Part shown: positions 53,164-61,432 of the stretch, piece by piece | Layout: each line of letters begins with the position of its first letter | Numbering within the stretch: the stretch's first letter is position 1 | NCBI GenBank assembly: GCA_016188705.1 | Contig: JACPHH010000022.1 | Location: 1-64,000, forward strand | DNA length: 64,000 nucleotides | Direction: 5' to 3' | Origin: Candidatus Peregrinibacteria bacterium | GTDB lineage: Bacteria > Patescibacteriota > Gracilibacteria > UBA1369 > JACRIC01 | Position numbers and translations under genes: made by a program | The notes under the pieces: generated by a model | What the model was told of the DNA's origin: nothing | The model's input: only the letters and a program-made list of their open reading frames with translations | Databases searched by the model: none

Positions 53164-54654
53164 ATGGATAAAAAAAATTCACAATCTCATGCGATTGTAA
53201 AAACCCTATTAATAACAGGAATATCATTAGTTTTAGGTCTGTTTTTTGATTATTTTTTTTACGGAAAAAATCTAGGCATTGCTTTTCCATTGTATGTCAT
53301 TTTTGTTGTGGCGGGACTTTTTTTCATAGCAAATTTCTGTAAAAAACAAATAAACAAAGAGGTTATTTGGCTTTTAATTCCACTCATATTTTTCAGCGCG
53401 ATGGTCTTTGTACTCTCAAGCGCCTTGCTGACATTTCTTAACGTAGTGGCTTCTTTATTGCTTTTACTTATAATCGCCCAAGTATCATTGAGAGAAAAAA
53501 TGAGAAACTTTTTCGTGGAAGATTATCTAAAAATTTTTTTTCTTCCATTGAATTTTATTCGTCCGTTATTTCAAACATTGTCTGATGTATTATTTTTACG
53601 AGAAATAAATAAAGACCAAAAAGTTGTGCCACAAATCATCAAGGGTATAGCAATCGCAATCCCTGTTTTAATTATTTTTCTCTTTCTTTTTTCTTCCGCA
53701 GACTTAATTTTTCAAAAATATCTTTCAAATATAATGAGCATGGATATTGAGCGCGAAACAGTTTTCAGGGTTATTTTGATTTTAATTGCGACGCTTGCTT
53801 ACATTGGAGCATATTCCTATATTTTCCAAAAAACGGAAAATCAAATTGCTGAACAAAAAAATAGCACGTATAGCATTGGGAATATAGAAAGTTCTATTTT
53901 GTTTGGCTCGGTCAACGCTCTATTTTTTATTTTTATTCTTGTCCAGTTAACATATCTTTTTGGCGGCGAGAGCAATATTTCCGTTCAAGGGTTTACCTAC
54001 GCTGACTATGCCAGACGTGGGTTTTTCGAACTCATAGCAGTAGCAATTATTTCTTTATTATTACTGCTCACTACGGAAAAATATAGTATTAAAAAAAAGA
54101 CGGATCACGCCGTAGGATTCAAAATTTTGAGCACAGCGCTCGTTGTCCAAGTAATTATAATCATGGCATCTGCGTTTACTCGTCTTGCGTTGTATGAGGA
54201 AGCGTATGGATTTACGACTTTGAGGCTTTATAGTCACGCGTTTATAATGTTGTTGGCGGTTATATTGTGTCTCTTGCTCTACAAAATTTACAAAGACAAA
54301 AGAGAAAATACATTTGCTTTCCGAGTTTTTATTTCAATGGCGCTATTTTTAACTGCCATGAATTTTCTCAATCCCGACGCATTTATAGCTCGCAGAAATA
54401 TTGAACGATTCGCGGCAACTGGAAAACTCGATACGTATTACCTGAAATCTCTCTCTGATGACGCGATACCGGAGCTCATGGAAATATTGAATATTACGGA
54501 TGAAGATTTGAGAAAAAATTTCGCTTCAAGTTTATATAAACGCGCTCAAAAAAAAATAAAGTCGTCGAATGTATCAAAATGGCAGTCATTAAACATATCG
54601 CGAATGCGGGCAGAAAAAATTTTAAATGCAAAAATGCGCGAGCTTGAACAATAA
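53164..54654 (+). CDS. DUF4153-type multi-pass membrane protein
   Basis: 496 residues with about ten transmembrane helices from residue 15 to 400 (for example LLITGISLVLGLFFDYFF, FPLYVIFVVAGLFFIANF). Family-like text includes SSADLIFQKYLSN, TYADYARRGFFELIAVA and NARRNIER-like FIARRNIERFAATGKLDTYYL, LSDDAIPEL. The YADYAR.G..EL segment is the best family marker. Function of the family is not settled. A cytoplasmic C-terminus is basic (RAQKKIKSSN). It begins right behind tRNA-Leu and overlaps the next gene by 29 nt. Confidence 0.82.
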   Translation: MDKKNSQSHAIVKTLLITGISLVLGLFFDYFFYGKNLGIAFPLYVIFVVAGLFFIANFCKKQINKEVIWLLIPLIFFSAMVFVLSSALLTFLNVVASLLLLLIIAQVSLREKMRNFFVEDYLKIFFLPLNFIRPLFQTLSDVLFLREINKDQKVVPQIIKGIAIAIPVLIIFLFLFSSADLIFQKYLSNIMSMDIERETVFRVILILIATLAYIGAYSYIFQKTENQIAEQKNSTYSIGNIESSILFGSVNALFFIFILVQLTYLFGGESNISVQGFTYADYARRGFFELIAVAIISLLLLLTTEKYSIKKKTDHAVGFKILSTALVVQVIIIMASAFTRLALYEEAYGFTTLRLYSHAFIMLLAVILCLLLYKIYKDKRENTFAFRVFISMALFLTAMNFLNPDAFIARRNIERFAATGKLDTYYLKSLSDDAIPELMEILNITDEDLRKNFASSLYKRAQKKIKSSNVSKWQSLNISRMRAEKILNAKMRELEQ

Positions 54655-55525
54655 CACAGTCGCTTTTATCGGAGGAATGATGGGAATGATCGGCTACGGA
54701 ACCGCTGATTTTTTTTCAAAAAAAACAGTCGACAAAATCGGAATTATAAAAAGCCTCCTTTACGCAAAATTGATAGAAACAGTCATTCTCTCGATTTTTC
54801 TTTTGAAAGATAGCTCATTACCGCGACTTACATTAAAAAATATAATTTTCCTCGCTCTTTTTAGTATTTTTTCCACCATCGGGTATTTAGCGCTGTACAA
54901 AGGCTTTAAAATAGGAAAAATAAGTATAATAAGTTCCGTCACGTCCACTCAAGTTGTCATTACCGCGATTTTTTCCTTTTTAGTTTTTGGAGAAATATTT
55001 TCGAAATACAAAATAATAGCTCTCATTTTTATCATCATCGGCATTTTTTTTACAGCTGTAAATGTAAAAGAACTGAAAAATAATTTGCGCGCTCATGGCT
55101 TGTCAAAAGGCGTTCTTGAAGCGTCATGCGTCGTCATTATATTTGGCGCATGGATTCCGCTCTGGGATCAATTCGTGGAAGGTCCCGGATGGATCATATG
55201 GAGTCTCTTTTTAAATATTTTCATGATGGGAATACTCTTTTTTTATGGAATATTTTTTAAAAAAAAATTCATGAGGCTCGGGAAAGGAGCGCCTTACTTT
55301 TGGATTTTATTTATCGCCATTTTCGAGGGAATGGCAAACATTGGAAATACCTGGGCATTTAATGGCTCAAACAATACAACAAGTATCATCACGGCGATAA
55401 CATCATCGTATCCTCTGATAACCGTCATGCTCGGTTATGTGTTTTTACGGGAACGGTTAGCATTGAGCCAATATCTCGGAATCACATCCATAATAATAGG
55501 ACTCTCGATCATGCCATTTTTGTAA
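54626..55525 (+). CDS. EamA/DMT-superfamily permease
   Basis: 299 residues, ten helices in two five-helix halves as in drug/metabolite transporters. First half: GGMMGMIGYGTADFFSKKTV to IGIFFTAVNVKEL; second half: GVLEASCVVIIFGAWIPLWD to ISIIIGLSIMPFL. SSVTSTQVVITAIFSFLVFG and TSSYPLITVMLGYVFLRERL are the paired signature segments with the final-helix E of FLRERL. Substrate unknown. The start overlaps the end of the DUF4153-type gene, so the two are coupled; ATG 54626 or a near inner start is possible. Confidence 0.87.
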   Translation: MQKCASLNNNTVAFIGGMMGMIGYGTADFFSKKTVDKIGIIKSLLYAKLIETVILSIFLLKDSSLPRLTLKNIIFLALFSIFSTIGYLALYKGFKIGKISIISSVTSTQVVITAIFSFLVFGEIFSKYKIIALIFIIIGIFFTAVNVKELKNNLRAHGLSKGVLEASCVVIIFGAWIPLWDQFVEGPGWIIWSLFLNIFMMGILFFYGIFFKKKFMRLGKGAPYFWILFIAIFEGMANIGNTWAFNGSNNTTSIITAITSSYPLITVMLGYVFLRERLALSQYLGITSIIIGLSIMPFL

Positions 55526-55591
55526 AAAATTTGCTCCAGAGCGATTGGGTGCTACAATACAAAACGTGAGTGACGATTTATTATAAAAAAT

Positions 55592-55960
55592 ATGGCAAAA
55601 ATGTTTAAAAATATTAAAAAGGTCGAAAACGAAGAACAAAAAATAGAAAAAGAAATCGAAGTGTCGCAGGAAAAAATTGAACGAATGCTCGACCGTCTCG
55701 CGAGATCCGGACTCAAAGACTATCTTGATTATCTTTCATCGCCGCCGAAAATTTTTCTTTCAAATTTCCTCGCGGGCATCGGTCGCGGACTTGGTTTTGT
55801 TATTGGAGCGACGGTTGTTTTAAGCTTTCTTATTTTTCTTATAGGCAGCATTTTTTCTCAAATCCCCATTATCGGAAATTTTTTCCAGTGGCTGGATTTA
55901 TTTCTCAAAGAGAGTATGAAAAATCAGTACGTTTCGATTCAGAATGTACCATGGAAGTAA
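55592..55960 (+). CDS. Small membrane protein with DUF5665-like domain
   Basis: 122 residues. A charged coiled-coil start (KVENEEQKIEKEIEVSQEKI) precedes SGLKDYLDYLSSPPKIFLSN and FLAGIGRGLGFVIGATVVLS, which matches the short two-helix family DUF5665 found in many Gram-positive and CPR genomes. One or two transmembrane helices (about 65-93 and possibly 94-110). Function unknown. It lies 28 nt before dnaE. Confidence 0.8.
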   Translation: MAKMFKNIKKVENEEQKIEKEIEVSQEKIERMLDRLARSGLKDYLDYLSSPPKIFLSNFLAGIGRGLGFVIGATVVLSFLIFLIGSIFSQIPIIGNFFQWLDLFLKESMKNQYVSIQNVPWK

Positions 55961-55988
55961 AAAAAGCTGATATTTTTCACTACTCCTC

Positions 55989-58900
55989 ATGACTTTCGTA
56001 CACCTTCACAATCACACGCACTACAGTCTTCTCGACGGACTCGCGAAACCGATTGATTACATTATGATCGCGAAAGAACAAGGCTCCGGCGCTGTGGCGA
56101 TAACGGATCACGGAGTTCTTTACGGAGCTATTGAAATGTACCAAAAAGCTCAGGAAAACGATATAAAACCCATTATTGGATGTGAGGTGTATTTGGCTCG
56201 CGGAAGCCGTCACGAAAAACGGACCGGCATTGATAATAAATATTACCACCTAACATTACTTTCCGAAACGAACGAAGGCTATGAAAATCTCATTCAGCTC
56301 GTAACACTCGCGCATCTCGAAGGATTTTACTATAGACCAAGAATCGATAAGGAACTTTTACGAAAATATCACAAAGGACTCATTTGCCTGAGTGGATGCC
56401 TTCAAAGTGAAATTTCCCAATCCATAACCAGTGGAAAAACGGAAAAAGCCTTAGAATTGATAAAAGAATATCAGGATATTTTTGGCTCTGAAAATTTTTT
56501 CCTGGAGGTCATGCACCATCCAGAACTCGAACTCCAGGAAAAGGTAAATGATTTTCACAAAACCATAAGCAAAGAAGCTGGAAGTCCGCTCGTAGCAACA
56601 AATGACAGCCATTACGCGAGGCGCGAGGACGCGGAAGCGCATGACGCGCTCATCTGCATTCAAACGCAAACGCACGTCCACGATGACGAACGCATGCGCT
56701 ACCGAGGCAATTACTCGCTTCGACCCGTGGAAGAAATGATACGGGCATTTCAGGACATTCCGCAGGCCATTGAAAATACGAAAATCATCGCCGATCGCTG
56801 CAAAGTAAAAATGAAATTTGGACGAAACCTTATTCCCGCTTTTAAAACTGAAGAAAACAAAAGCTCGAAAGAATATCTTGAAGAGCTCTGCCAAAAAGGA
56901 TTCGCTGAGCGTTACGGAGAACATCCGTCGGAAGAAGCGACGAAACGTCTCACGTACGAACTTCACATTATTCACACAATGGGATTTGACACGTATTTTC
57001 TCATTGTTCAGGACTTTGTGAGGTTTGCGAAAGAGCGCGGCATTTTTGTCGGACCGGGAAGGGGATCGGCCGCGGGATCAATTATTGCATATTGTTTAGG
57101 CATCACGGATATCGATCCGCTGAAATATCACCTCCTTTTTGAGCGTTTTCTGAATCCGGAACGCATCAGCATGCCGGATATTGATATCGATTTTGCCGAT
57201 GACCGCCGTGACGAAGTACTGGAGTATGTTGTTGAAAAATATGGAAAAGATAAAGTCGCGCAAATTATTACATTTGGAACCATGGCGGCAAGAGCGGCGG
57301 TACGGGATGTCGGTCGCGCGCTTGGAATAAAATATGCCGATGTTGATGCCATCGCGAAAATGATTCCCTCGCGTCCCGGAACCAAACTTAAAGAAGCGCT
57401 GGAAGAAGCTCCCGATCTTAAAACCGCGTATCAGGCATCAGCCATCAATACAAAATTGATCGATACGGCTCTTAAATTGGAAGGATGTATAAGACATGCG
57501 TCGGTTCATGCTTGCGCCGTAGTTATTTCAGCAGAACCGTTGACGACATATACTCCGCTCCAAAAAGCGCCAGGAAATGATGATGCGATTATCACGCAAT
57601 TTTCCATGAAACCAATCGACGATATCGGACTTTTAAAAATGGACTTCCTCGGCCTCAAAAACCTCACCATTCTCGAAAATACATTACAAATGATAGAGAG
57701 AACGAAAGGTGAAATCATAGATTTAAAAAAAATACCGCTTGATGATACAAAAACTTTTAAGCTCATGGCGGAAGGAAAAACCACCGGCGTTTTTCAATTT
57801 GAATCCGGAGGCATGAGGCGTTACCTTCGTGATCTCAAGCCAACAAGATTCGAAGACCTCATTGCCATGAACGCGCTCTATCGACCCGGTCCCATGGATT
57901 GGATACCTGATTATATTCGCGGAAAACACGAACAGCACAAAATTAAATACCTGCATCCATCATTTAAAGATATTTTAGAAGAAACATACGGAGTGGCCGT
58001 ATATCAGGAGCAGATTTTACAAATCGCCCAGATGTTCGCTGGATTCAGCCTTGGTGAAGCGGATATTTTAAGAAAAGCAGTAGGGAAAAAAATTGGCGCG
58101 CTTCTTACAAAACAACGCAGTAAATTTATCAGCGGCGCGAAAGCAAAAGGGCATTCGGAAAAATTCGCGATCCAGGTTTTTGAAAATGTCATCGAACCGT
58201 TCGCGGGATATGGCTTCAACAAAGCACACGCGACGTGTTACGCCATGATCGCCTATGAAACCGCTTGGTTAAAAACGCGGTATCCAGCGGAATTCATGAG
58301 TGCTCTGCTCACGGCCGACGAAGAAAATCTTGATCGGGTCGCTCTCGAAATTAACGAATGCGAAGAAATGGGAATTACCGTTCTTCCGCCAGATATTAAT
58401 GAGTCATTAGCGCATTTTACGACCGTGGATGATCGAACTATTCGTTTTGGACTTTCTGCGATAAAAGGAGTCGGCGGCGGAACCATTGAAGAGATAATAA
58501 ACGCTCGAAAAAAACACGGAAAATTTCATTCCATTGATGATTTTAGTCGAAGGGTTCCGATAAAAGTGCTCAATAAAAAAACCATTGAATCGCTTGCTCG
58601 CTGTGGAGCTATGGACTGTTTTGGCGAACGCAATGCCCTTGCTTCCAGCGTGGAAGAAATGGTGAACTACGCGAAAAATATTCAGCAATCGCTCGATCAG
58701 GGTCAGACCGATATTTTCAGCATGTTGACGGAAGAGGAAAAACAAGCGCCGAGCTTTCATCTTGCCGTGATAGAGCCAGCTTCGCTTTTGCAGCGTCTGC
58801 GCTGGGAAAAAGAGTATCTCGGCCTTTTTGTGTCAAGTCATCCGCTGGATGGTTTAAAAAAATATTTTGGAAAAAAAGTGAATCTTATAGAAAAATTAAA

Positions 58901-59510
58901 GCCAAAAGATGTTGGTAAAACCATAAAAATTGGCGGCATTATCATAAAAGCGAAAAAAATTTTTACAAGGAATGGAAGTAATATGATGTATTTGACGGTT
59001 GAAGACCCGACGGGCCGCATGGAAATTACCGTATTTCCCAAAGTGTACGGACAATATAAAGACGTTCTTCAAGAAAATAATATTGTTGTGGTGAGCGGCC
59101 GTCTCGAAAAAAGAAACGGACAAATGCAGTGCCTTTGCCAGGAAGCGAAACGCATTGACCTTGAAAAACTCATTGAAAATGCAAAAAAAGAAGGATTTTT
59201 TGATGAAAAACATAAAGTAATGAGAACTTTGCGCGACAAAGAAAATGATGATGAAATGAACGAAAATAATAGCGAAAATGGAACTTCAAAAGAAAAAACA
59301 GCGGTCGATGAAAAAATATTCACCATCAAAATTCCGGCATCATCACAACTCGAAACACTTGAAAAAATAAAAAAAATCTTGGAAAATCATAAAGGCGACG
59401 ATGGCGTGGAAATCCATATTGTTGGTGAAAAAACCTTGAAACGCATCCGTCTTCCATTCCGAATAAAAATTGATAAAGAGCTCAAAAGCGCTATGAGTAA
59501 AGTGATATAA
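55989..59510 (+). CDS. dnaE: DNA polymerase III alpha subunit
   Basis: 1173 residues, the normal DnaE length, no intein. N-terminal PHP domain (HLHNHTHYSLLDG at 5-17; further His and Asp ligands in KGLICLSGCLQSE and NDSHYAR). Polymerase core with GPGRGSAAGS near 357 and the catalytic MPDIDIDF near 394-401, with FDTYFLIVQDF before it. Helix-hairpin-helix region (IKGVGGGTIEEI) and an OB domain (IGGIIIKAKKIFTRNG to VVVSGRLEKRNG). It is the replicative polymerase. The first histidines of PHP are kept, so proofreading or pyrophosphatase activity is possible. Ends 47 nt before aspS. Confidence 0.97.
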   Translation: MTFVHLHNHTHYSLLDGLAKPIDYIMIAKEQGSGAVAITDHGVLYGAIEMYQKAQENDIKPIIGCEVYLARGSRHEKRTGIDNKYYHLTLLSETNEGYENLIQLVTLAHLEGFYYRPRIDKELLRKYHKGLICLSGCLQSEISQSITSGKTEKALELIKEYQDIFGSENFFLEVMHHPELELQEKVNDFHKTISKEAGSPLVATNDSHYARREDAEAHDALICIQTQTHVHDDERMRYRGNYSLRPVEEMIRAFQDIPQAIENTKIIADRCKVKMKFGRNLIPAFKTEENKSSKEYLEELCQKGFAERYGEHPSEEATKRLTYELHIIHTMGFDTYFLIVQDFVRFAKERGIFVGPGRGSAAGSIIAYCLGITDIDPLKYHLLFERFLNPERISMPDIDIDFADDRRDEVLEYVVEKYGKDKVAQIITFGTMAARAAVRDVGRALGIKYADVDAIAKMIPSRPGTKLKEALEEAPDLKTAYQASAINTKLIDTALKLEGCIRHASVHACAVVISAEPLTTYTPLQKAPGNDDAIITQFSMKPIDDIGLLKMDFLGLKNLTILENTLQMIERTKGEIIDLKKIPLDDTKTFKLMAEGKTTGVFQFESGGMRRYLRDLKPTRFEDLIAMNALYRPGPMDWIPDYIRGKHEQHKIKYLHPSFKDILEETYGVAVYQEQILQIAQMFAGFSLGEADILRKAVGKKIGALLTKQRSKFISGAKAKGHSEKFAIQVFENVIEPFAGYGFNKAHATCYAMIAYETAWLKTRYPAEFMSALLTADEENLDRVALEINECEEMGITVLPPDINESLAHFTTVDDRTIRFGLSAIKGVGGGTIEEIINARKKHGKFHSIDDFSRRVPIKVLNKKTIESLARCGAMDCFGERNALASSVEEMVNYAKNIQQSLDQGQTDIFSMLTEEEKQAPSFHLAVIEPASLLQRLRWEKEYLGLFVSSHPLDGLKKYFGKKVNLIEKLKPKDVGKTIKIGGIIIKAKKIFTRNGSNMMYLTVEDPTGRMEITVFPKVYGQYKDVLQENNIVVVSGRLEKRNGQMQCLCQEAKRIDLEKLIENAKKEGFFDEKHKVMRTLRDKENDDEMNENNSENGTSKEKTAVDEKIFTIKIPASSQLETLEKIKKILENHKGDDGVEIHIVGEKTLKRIRLPFRIKIDKELKSAMSKVI

Positions 59511-59557
59511 AAATTGCCGTCCTTCTTCTAACTGTACAAAATCATTAACTTACTCCC

Positions 59558-61351
59558 ATGTATCGAACACATACCCTTGGTCAACTGAATGAAAAAAATA
59601 TCGGTGAAAAAGTTACATTAAGTGGATGGGTTCACCGGCGGCGCGATCACGGCGGACTCATTTTTATCGATTTGCGCGACCGCTATGGAATGACTCAAAT
59701 AGTTTCCGATCCGACGCATAATGCCGAGACGCACGCCACTACCGAAAGTATGAGATCGGAATTCGTGATAAAAGCTGAAGGTACTGTAAGAATGCGCCCT
59801 GACGGCATGGAAAATATCAAACTTGTGACAGGAAAAATTGAAGTTTTAATCGATACCGTTGAAATCTTGAATCCCGCGAAAACACCGCCATTTGAAATCG
59901 AACATCCTGAAGAAAAAGAACGCGAAGTAAATGAAGAAATCAGGCTGACATACCGTTATCTCGATTTACGAAGAGAACGAATGAAAAATAACATCGTGAT
60001 GCGCCACAAAACGATTAAATGCATGCGTGATTTTTTCGACAATAAACAATTTTTGGAAATTGAAACCCCGATTCTCGTAAAAGGCACTCCTGAAGGAAGC
60101 AGGGAATATATTGTGCCTTCGAGGCTCTATCCTGCTCATTTTTACGTGCTTCCTCAATCTCCCCAGCAAATGAAACAGCTTCTCATGGTTGCGGGAATGG
60201 ATCGATACTTTCAAATAGCGCGCTGCTTTCGCGATGAGGATCAGCGCGGCGACCGTCAGCCCGAGTTTACGCAGTTGGACATTGAAATGAGTTTTGTGAC
60301 GGAAAAAGATATCATGGATCTCAACGAAGAACTGATGATCAAACTGGTGGAAACCCTGGTGCCTCACAAAAAAATACTTAAAAAACCGTTTCCGCGAATT
60401 ACATGGAAAGAAGCCATGGATCGTTTTGGTTCCGACAAGCCGGATATGCGATTTAACATGGAAATATGCGATGTAACGGAAATCGTAAAAAGCTGCTCAT
60501 TTCAAGTATTTCAAAATGCCATCAAATCTGGCGGCGTGGTCAAAGCGCTCAAGGTTGAGGGAGGAGCTTCATTTTCACGGAAAGAAATTGATGAACTCAC
60601 GGAACTCGCGAAGGTATACGAGGCAAAAGGACTCGCGTATATAACCGTGGAAAAAGAAGGTCCGAGCGGAGCGATTGTAAAATATTTTGAAAAAAAAGAA
60701 CTCGATGAACTTCTCTCAACAACCGAAGCAAAAAATGGCGACATTATTTTTTTTGGAGCGGATCGATATGAAATTGCCTGCACGGCTCTTGGATACGTTC
60801 GTTTGGCCTGCGGCGATAAAATGAAACTCAGAAATAAAGATACCTACGCGTTCTGTTGGATAAATGAATTTCCTCTTTTTGAATATTCGAAAGAAACAAA
60901 ACAGTTGACCGCAAGCCATCATCCATTTACGAGTCCGTTGCCTGATGATCGCTCCATGCTGAAAAATTCGCCGGAAAAAGTAAGAGCCATAGCCTATGAT
61001 CTCGCCATGAATGGATCTGAAGTCGCAGGCGGAAGTATCAGAATTCACAATTCCGCGCTTCAGAGCGAAATTTTTGATACTCTTAAAATTTCAAAACAGG
61101 ATGCGGAACGACGCTTTGGACATCTTCTTCGGGCATTTCAATTTGGCGCGCCGCCTCATGGAGGAATTGCTTGGGGAATCGATCGCCTTATCATGCTTTT
61201 TCAGGACGAAAAAAACATTCGCGAAGTAATTGCTTTTCCTAAGGATCAAAAAGCAAAAGATCTGATGCTTGGGGCTCCCAGCGAATTACCGGACGATCAA
61301 ATCGCCGAAATGCATATCAAAATAGCCCAACCTCAAAAAGAGATTCTCTAA
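59558..61351 (+). CDS. aspS: Aspartyl-tRNA synthetase (bacterial type)
   Basis: 597 residues, with the bacterial GAD insertion (about 300-420). N-terminal OB domain (LSGWVHRRRDHGGLIFIDLR, DRYGMTQIV). Class II motifs: FLEIETPILVKGTPEGSRE (motif 1 region and flipping loop), ARCFRDEDQRGDRQPEFTQL (motif 2), and GGIAWGIDRLIMLF (motif 3). It charges tRNA-Asp; whether it also charges tRNA-Asn cannot be decided here. The stop codon TAA (61349-61351) abuts a short family A copy. No Shine-Dalgarno before the ATG. Confidence 0.96.
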   Translation: MYRTHTLGQLNEKNIGEKVTLSGWVHRRRDHGGLIFIDLRDRYGMTQIVSDPTHNAETHATTESMRSEFVIKAEGTVRMRPDGMENIKLVTGKIEVLIDTVEILNPAKTPPFEIEHPEEKEREVNEEIRLTYRYLDLRRERMKNNIVMRHKTIKCMRDFFDNKQFLEIETPILVKGTPEGSREYIVPSRLYPAHFYVLPQSPQQMKQLLMVAGMDRYFQIARCFRDEDQRGDRQPEFTQLDIEMSFVTEKDIMDLNEELMIKLVETLVPHKKILKKPFPRITWKEAMDRFGSDKPDMRFNMEICDVTEIVKSCSFQVFQNAIKSGGVVKALKVEGGASFSRKEIDELTELAKVYEAKGLAYITVEKEGPSGAIVKYFEKKELDELLSTTEAKNGDIIFFGADRYEIACTALGYVRLACGDKMKLRNKDTYAFCWINEFPLFEYSKETKQLTASHHPFTSPLPDDRSMLKNSPEKVRAIAYDLAMNGSEVAGGSIRIHNSALQSEIFDTLKISKQDAERRFGHLLRAFQFGAPPHGGIAWGIDRLIMLFQDEKNIREVIAFPKDQKAKDLMLGAPSELPDDQIAEMHIKIAQPQKEIL

Positions 61352-61426
61352 AAACAAATTTTTGTTGCGAAATTTGCAGCCAATTTTGCAAATTGCAGTA
61401 GTAACAACGTTTTTCAAAGGTTCCCT
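61350..61426. repeat. Family A palindrome, short form (A7), at the aspS stop codon
   Basis: About 77 bp. TTTTTGTTGCGAAATTTGCA, then GCCAATTTTGCAAATTGCAG, ending GTTTTTCAAAGGTTCCC. Same central junction as A6. It overlaps the aspS stop by 2 nt and ends 7 nt before the stop of the convergent M23/SLH gene, so it fills the whole intergenic gap. Confidence 0.82.
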
Positions 61427-61432
61427 TATAGG

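Noticed and set aside
56451-56975. 174-residue minus-strand frame
   Set aside because: Antisense shadow of dnaE; no start context and no protein-like motif.
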